Shown: positions 33,761-37,675 of the stretch, piece after piece | How positions within the stretch are numbered: the first letter of the stretch is position 1 | Layout: each line of letters starts with the position of its first letter | NCBI GenBank assembly: GCA_024742395.1 | Contig: JANSYO010000043.1 | Location: 1 to 37,675 of the forward strand | From: Cytophagales bacterium | Lineage (GTDB): Bacteria > Bacteroidota > Bacteroidia > Cytophagales > Spirosomataceae | Direction: 5' to 3' | Length of the DNA: 37,675 nucleotides | Program-made: the position numbers and the translations under genes | Notes under the pieces: generated by a model | Database searches by the model: none | What the model was told of the DNA's origin: nothing | What the model saw: the letters and a program-made list of their open reading frames with translations, nothing else

Positions 33761-34821
33761 TGCGGTCTATAATTATTTTTCTTGTCGTTACATTAAGCTT
33801 AACAGCTTGTCTTGACCCCATCAAATTCAAATTCGAAGGGCAGACATCTCATTTAGTGGTATTTTCAAACTTCTCTTCTAAAAGAGGAGAGCAGTTGGTA
33901 AGGCTGAGCCGATCAGTACCTTTTGACAGCCCATATAAGGTGTATGTAAAGAATGCACGTGTTTATATTACCTCTGGTGCAGGTGAATTGTTTGAGTTTT
34001 ATCACCGAGAGTCTGGGGCGTATTATGCCAATGAAGGAGTGCAGGTAATTCCAGGTGAAACCTATGTGTTGCATATCGAAGTGGATGGCGAAGTTTATGA
34101 ATCAAAACCGGCAAAGGCACCTACCTTAGATGAGTCTGTAACCATTCAGGATATTCTAATGGAAGTAGATAACAAGCCTGTGATTATTCCGGGGGAAAAA
34201 GAGTTAAGAACTCTGGAAGGATTTATGTTTAAGGCCAACTATCAGGATAAAGCGGGTATTCCAAATTTTACCCGTTGGTCTTATTACAGAGAGTATGAAG
34301 TGGATACTCAGCCATGGAATTTCATTGATTATTTTTGTCCGCGAGGCTGTCCGAGACCAGCCCCAAAAAGCTGCTGTCAACACTGTTATGTAACGAATAA
34401 GGAAGAATTCTTTACCGTGTCAAATGATAGACTTACAGACGGCAGATTGGTACAGAATTTGCCAATAGTATTTATGCAGTTTTATCAACTCATGAATACA
34501 AGAATGAAGCTGTCGCTTTATTTGCATAACATTTCTGAGGAGGCGTATATTTATTACAAAGCTTTAGAAGCTCAGGCAGAAAGCAGTGGTACTATGCTTG
34601 ACCCTCCACCTACAGAGGTAATCAGTAATATGTTTAATGTAAACAATGCCGAGGAACAGGTCATTGGTTTTTTTGAAGTGAGCACCATAGATGAGAAGAA
34701 CTTCATCTTCACTCCGGATATGCTACCGATAAAACTGGAGCCATTCATTTACCCGGACGATTGCCGGGTGATAATTGGAGCCAGCGTGGATAAGCCTATT
34801 GGTTTTGATGAGGGTTTCTAA
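33760..34821 (+). CDS. DUF4249 family lipoprotein
   Basis: 353 residues. The signal ends in a lipobox LSLTAC (Cys17), predicting lipid anchoring. The body matches the DUF4249 pattern I know: VVFSNFSSKRGEQLVRLSRS near the start and ETYVLHIEVDGEVYES, consistent with beta-sandwich domains. An unusual Cys-rich stretch (CPRGCPRPAPKSCCQHC) is at ~193-209. The start codon overlaps the receptor's stop (TGATG-type, one base), so translation is coupled. Genes of this family accompany TonB receptors, suggesting a surface partner role like SusD, but this is not proven. Its 3' end overlaps the convergent amidohydrolase gene by 4 bp. Confidence 0.85.
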   Translation: MRSIIIFLVVTLSLTACLDPIKFKFEGQTSHLVVFSNFSSKRGEQLVRLSRSVPFDSPYKVYVKNARVYITSGAGELFEFYHRESGAYYANEGVQVIPGETYVLHIEVDGEVYESKPAKAPTLDESVTIQDILMEVDNKPVIIPGEKELRTLEGFMFKANYQDKAGIPNFTRWSYYREYEVDTQPWNFIDYFCPRGCPRPAPKSCCQHCYVTNKEEFFTVSNDRLTDGRLVQNLPIVFMQFYQLMNTRMKLSLYLHNISEEAYIYYKALEAQAESSGTMLDPPPTEVISNMFNVNNAEEQVIGFFEVSTIDEKNFIFTPDMLPIKLEPFIYPDDCRVIIGASVDKPIGFDEGF

Positions 34822-35648
34822 AGACTATAGAATCTACTGGCGTTGCCACTAAATATATCGTTTTGTTCTGTTTGGGTAAGCCTTGAGAAATAGGTTTGAA
34901 CTATGTCTAATTGCTCCTCATAATTGGCAGAAACCAGGCAAACTGGCCAGTCTGAGCCATACATTATGCGTTTTGGGCCAAAAGTATTGAGAATATAGTC
35001 AAGGTAGATATAGAAGTCTTCCTTTTCCCATTCATAGTAGGTGGTTTCAGTAACCATACCTGAGACTTTCACAAATACATTTTCATACCTGGCAATGGCT
35101 GCCATATAATTACTCCATTTTCTGATAGACTTATTGGCAATGTCTGGTTTGGCAATATGGTCAATAACCAATTTATTATCAGGTAAATTTCTGACAAATT
35201 CCAGAGCAGCTTTGAGTTGACGCTCAAATATCAGAATGTCATAGGTAAAACCAAAATCTCTCAATTTTTTGACACCGGCAGTAAAGGCCTTATCTAAAAG
35301 GAAATCGTCAGGTTCGCCTTGCACAATATGCCTGAAACCTTTCATTTTTGATTTTGAAGGTTGTTTGTAAAAGTGCAGGCGTTCTTCCAGATTGGCCGCT
35401 TTGAAATCAATCCAGCCCACTACGCCTTTGATGAAATCATGCTCTGCAGCAAGGTTTAAAAAGGCGGTATTCTCGAGTTCTGTTTGATTGACCTGAATAA
35501 GAACAGAGCCATCAATATTATTTCGTTGAAGCACTGGCCAAAGATCTTCAGGCATGAAAGTTCGTCTGATAGATTCCATTCCCTCACCCAGCCAACTGTA
35601 ATTGATGGGGTCATAAGTCCAAAAATGTTGATGTGCGTCAATCCTCAT
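34818..35648 (-). CDS. Amidohydrolase-family lactonase (L-fuconolactonase-like, COG3618)
   Basis: 276 residues, normal for the family. It is a TIM-barrel metal hydrolase with the HxH motif at the start (DAHQHFW, His6/His8), a later VIDHIAKP histidine, and the catalytic aspartate in YGSDWPVC. The closest known members hydrolyse sugar lactones such as L-fucono-1,5-lactone, or 2-pyrone-4,6-dicarboxylate. The substrate is not fixed by sequence alone. There is no signal peptide, so it is cytoplasmic. It is convergent with the DUF4249 gene, with a 4-bp overlap at the ends. The sulfatase/lactonase fusion starts 470 bp away, divergently, so the two may belong to one sugar pathway. Confidence 0.85.
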   Translation of the reverse strand: MRIDAHQHFWTYDPINYSWLGEGMESIRRTFMPEDLWPVLQRNNIDGSVLIQVNQTELENTAFLNLAAEHDFIKGVVGWIDFKAANLEERLHFYKQPSKSKMKGFRHIVQGEPDDFLLDKAFTAGVKKLRDFGFTYDILIFERQLKAALEFVRNLPDNKLVIDHIAKPDIANKSIRKWSNYMAAIARYENVFVKVSGMVTETTYYEWEKEDFYIYLDYILNTFGPKRIMYGSDWPVCLVSANYEEQLDIVQTYFSRLTQTEQNDIFSGNASRFYSL

Positions 35649-36117
35649 GTTTTCAAAATTTCTGCAATATAGTATGTTCTTTTTTTAAGTTCTGGCAGCT
35701 GATTACGGCTGGTCCTAAGCACTGGTTGCAAACCATGGACAAGGAGATAAGATAAGCGAATCGCAGTTTTTAAGATTCTATACACATTAAAAGTTTGTGT
35801 AAACAGCTGTACTTTTCTTGATACGCAGCCGTGTTTCAAAAAAAAAGAATGCTCGATTAACTTGTGTGGAGCTGGGAATACACATTAAGTGTACGCTTGA
35901 TTAAATAGACCTTTGAGTATCCTTTAAGAAACAGTGCCTTTCTCCCTCGTTGTACAAGAAAGCCAAAAGAAAACACCTATTTTGTGGTAAATAGATATTA
36001 CCATGAGCTAAAATGTAAATAGCTTGGCCCTTGGGAATTTTCTAATATTGTATAAACTCATCGAGGCATTAATTAGTCTCAAAGTGTTCCCTAACAATAC
36101 CTAATTGAAATAGAACT
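35649..36117. other. Divergent intergenic region with two copies of a short inverted-repeat motif
   Basis: This is 469 bp without a credible gene. TACACATTAA recurs at 35781 and 35879, and each is followed by GTGTA (35797 and 35889), so each copy forms a small TACAC...GTGTA inverted repeat. Such sites could bind a dimeric regulator controlling the divergent amidohydrolase and sulfatase genes. No complete TAnnTTTG promoter was seen. The 64-residue frame at 35645-35839 is not supported. Confidence 0.45.
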
Positions 36118-37675
36118 ATGCATTTTCATTCTATCAGTAGACTCATAAAAGAACTCTGCCTCTTCCTTTTTGTTTTCAGTTTTCTAACGATACAGGCCCA
36201 GGAACCCACCGTAGAAAATATGCCAAACATTGTCCTCATCATGGCCGATGATCTGGGAAGTGAGGCCCTTGGAGCTTACGGTGGCACCTCTTATAAAACT
36301 CCTGTTTTAGACAAACTGGCTAGAGAAGGTGCTCGTTTTGACCAAGCTTATGCTTATCCTTTATGTACGCCTACCAGAGTAAGTCTAATGACGGGTAAAT
36401 ATAATTTTCGTAACTGGAAGGCCTTTGGTATTCTTGATCCCAAGGAGAGAACTTTTGGACATTTGATGCAAGAACAAGGCTACAAAACTTGTATGGCAGG
36501 CAAATGGCAGCTTCAGAGTTATGATCCTTCGGGTTTTGAAGGATCGGAGCTAAGAAGAAACACAGGAATGAAAGTCGAAGATGCCGGTTTTGACGAATAC
36601 GCTATGTTTCATGTTGGCGATACTGAGGAGAAAGGTAGTCGCTACCCAGATCCAATGATTTATCAAAACGGCTCTTTTTTAAAGAATACCAATGACAAAT
36701 ACGGTCCGGATGTTTTTGTTGATTTTATCAACGATTTCATTGACAGAACCTCTGATCAGCCTTTTTTCGTTTATTACCCAATGGCTTTGACGCATCCACC
36801 TTTTCAGCCTACACCAGATAGCGAAGTTTGGGCAGATAAAACGAAAAGACATAAATCATCAGCAAATCATTTTGGCGATATGGTGACTTATGCCGATAAG
36901 CTGGTGGGTAAAATTCTGGATCAACTGGAAGCCTCCGGCCTGCGTGAGAATACGTTGGTACTTTTTTATACGGACAACGGAACACACCAGAGCATTGTCT
37001 CAATGAAAGGGGACAAGGCAGTAAAAGGAGCTAAAAGCGAAACGATTGACAATGGCACAAGGGTGCCTTTGATTGCAAGTTGGCCTGGAAAAATTGCTCC
37101 GCAAGTAAGTCATCAGATGGTAGCACCTTCAGATTTTCTTCCCACACTTTTCGAGGTAATTGGCAGAGAGCTACCTGCTACCACTTTAACAGATGGCGAA
37201 AGCTTTTGGGGAGGACTGCTGGGAATGCCGAAAACTGACAGGAGAGATTGGGTGATGATTGACCATAACCCAAGACCCGGCTTTGACAAAGAGCATATTG
37301 CCCCTGCACGTTTTGTGAAAGGTGAACGCTATAAATTATACGATGATGGCCGATTCTATGATACACAGCTAGATGAACTGGAATTGAATCCAATCAAAAA
37401 TATACCTCAGGACCTCAAATCATTGAAAGTAAAATACGCTTCAATACTTGATTCTTTAACCAAGTACCGCACTTTTGGAGCCTTGAAATCCTTTGACCCG
37501 GCTTTTGATAAAATTGTGCCTCCGCATACTAAAATAGAGGTGCTGGGCGAAGGTTTTACCTGGACAGAAGGTCCTGTTTGGGTAGAAAAGGAACAAGCTT
37601 TTCTCTTTTCTGATGTACCCAGAAATGTCATTTATAAATGGACTGATGCAGGAGGTATAGAACTCTTTCTTGCGA
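36118..37675 (+). CDS. Secreted sulfatase fused to an SMP-30/gluconolactonase domain (3' end outside window)
   Basis: I translated an open frame from the ATG at 36118 to the right edge (519 complete codons, no stop). A signal peptide (LCLFLFVFSFLTIQAQ) precedes a type I sulfatase (~37-465). It has metal-binding MADDLGSEALGAYGG and the formylglycine site CTPTR (Cys83), which an anaerobic or aerobic maturase must modify. Later are AGKWQLQSY, YTDNGTHQS and KGAKSETIDNGTRVP. At about residue 474 a second domain begins (VLGEGFTWTEGPVW ... FLFSDVPRNVIYKW), the opening of SMP-30/gluconolactonase beta-propellers. The fusion would pair desulfation with lactone hydrolysis on a sulfated sugar. The end is missing, so the second domain's completeness is unknown. 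Confidence 0.88.
   Translation, partial: MHFHSISRLIKELCLFLFVFSFLTIQAQEPTVENMPNIVLIMADDLGSEALGAYGGTSYKTPVLDKLAREGARFDQAYAYPLCTPTRVSLMTGKYNFRNWKAFGILDPKERTFGHLMQEQGYKTCMAGKWQLQSYDPSGFEGSELRRNTGMKVEDAGFDEYAMFHVGDTEEKGSRYPDPMIYQNGSFLKNTNDKYGPDVFVDFINDFIDRTSDQPFFVYYPMALTHPPFQPTPDSEVWADKTKRHKSSANHFGDMVTYADKLVGKILDQLEASGLRENTLVLFYTDNGTHQSIVSMKGDKAVKGAKSETIDNGTRVPLIASWPGKIAPQVSHQMVAPSDFLPTLFEVIGRELPATTLTDGESFWGGLLGMPKTDRRDWVMIDHNPRPGFDKEHIAPARFVKGERYKLYDDGRFYDTQLDELELNPIKNIPQDLKSLKVKYASILDSLTKYRTFGALKSFDPAFDKIVPPHTKIEVLGEGFTWTEGPVWVEKEQAFLFSDVPRNVIYKWTDAGGIELFLA

Noticed and set aside
35645-35839. 64-codon minus-strand frame upstream of the amidohydrolase gene
   Set aside because: No signal peptide, domain or promoter. 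It overlaps the amidohydrolase start and the putative regulatory motif.

Overview
The window looks like chromosome from a Bacteroidota bacterium, most likely Cytophagales-like. The reasons are the type IX secretion (T9SS) sorting domains, a PorE-like OmpA protein, a TonB-dependent receptor paired with a DUF4249 lipoprotein, a 7TM-DISM hybrid sensor carrying an AraC domain, weak Shine-Dalgarno sequences, and promoters of the TTG-N17-20-TAnnTTTG kind. No tRNA, rRNA, CRISPR array, integrase or transposase gene was recognised. The species cannot be named from the sequence.

Left block (1-9553, all minus strand). A giant surface protein runs off the left edge and ends there in near-identical 249-bp tandem repeats. 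Next to it are a 926-aa beta-helix/Ig-like surface protein, a stand-alone LytTR DNA-binding protein and a one-protein hybrid two-component system. Two copies of a ~40-bp element lie in front of the giant gene and in front of the LytTR gene. Each contains two 9-bp direct repeats spaced 12 bp apart, which is the geometry of LytTR binding sites. This suggests a self-regulated circuit controlling cell-surface proteins.

Central housekeeping and accessory block (9694-16150). It holds sucD (TCA cycle) with a clear promoter and terminator, a tiny basic secreted protein, a T9SS cargo protein, a di-haem cytochrome c peroxidase lipoprotein, an amino-acid permease and a TMEM175-type channel. A debris zone follows (15587-16161). 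It contains a 54-bp exact copy of the 3' end of the gene at 22235 and a decayed second copy of the T9SS cargo gene.

Giant gene island (16162-22017). A 1951-aa surface protein has two predicted seven-bladed propellers, Cys-paired Ig-like modules and the same C-terminal tail as the 926-aa protein. The 54-bp direct repeats bracket the debris zone plus this gene, as if a 6.6-kb segment had been inserted at the end of the LEA-like gene.

Right block (22235-37675). It holds a LEA-like coiled protein, an RluB-type pseudouridine synthase with a very long Arg/Gly/Asp-rich tail, a slipin/NfeD membrane pair, two related secreted esterases flanking a PorE-like OmpA protein, a T9SS cargo protein, a TonB receptor/DUF4249 pair, a lactonase-type amidohydrolase, and at the right edge an in-frame sulfatase plus SMP-30/gluconolactonase fusion. 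The esterases, receptor pair, lactonase and sulfatase suggest use of decorated (acetylated or sulfated) polysaccharides. That is inference from gene families, and no SusC/SusD pair is visible.
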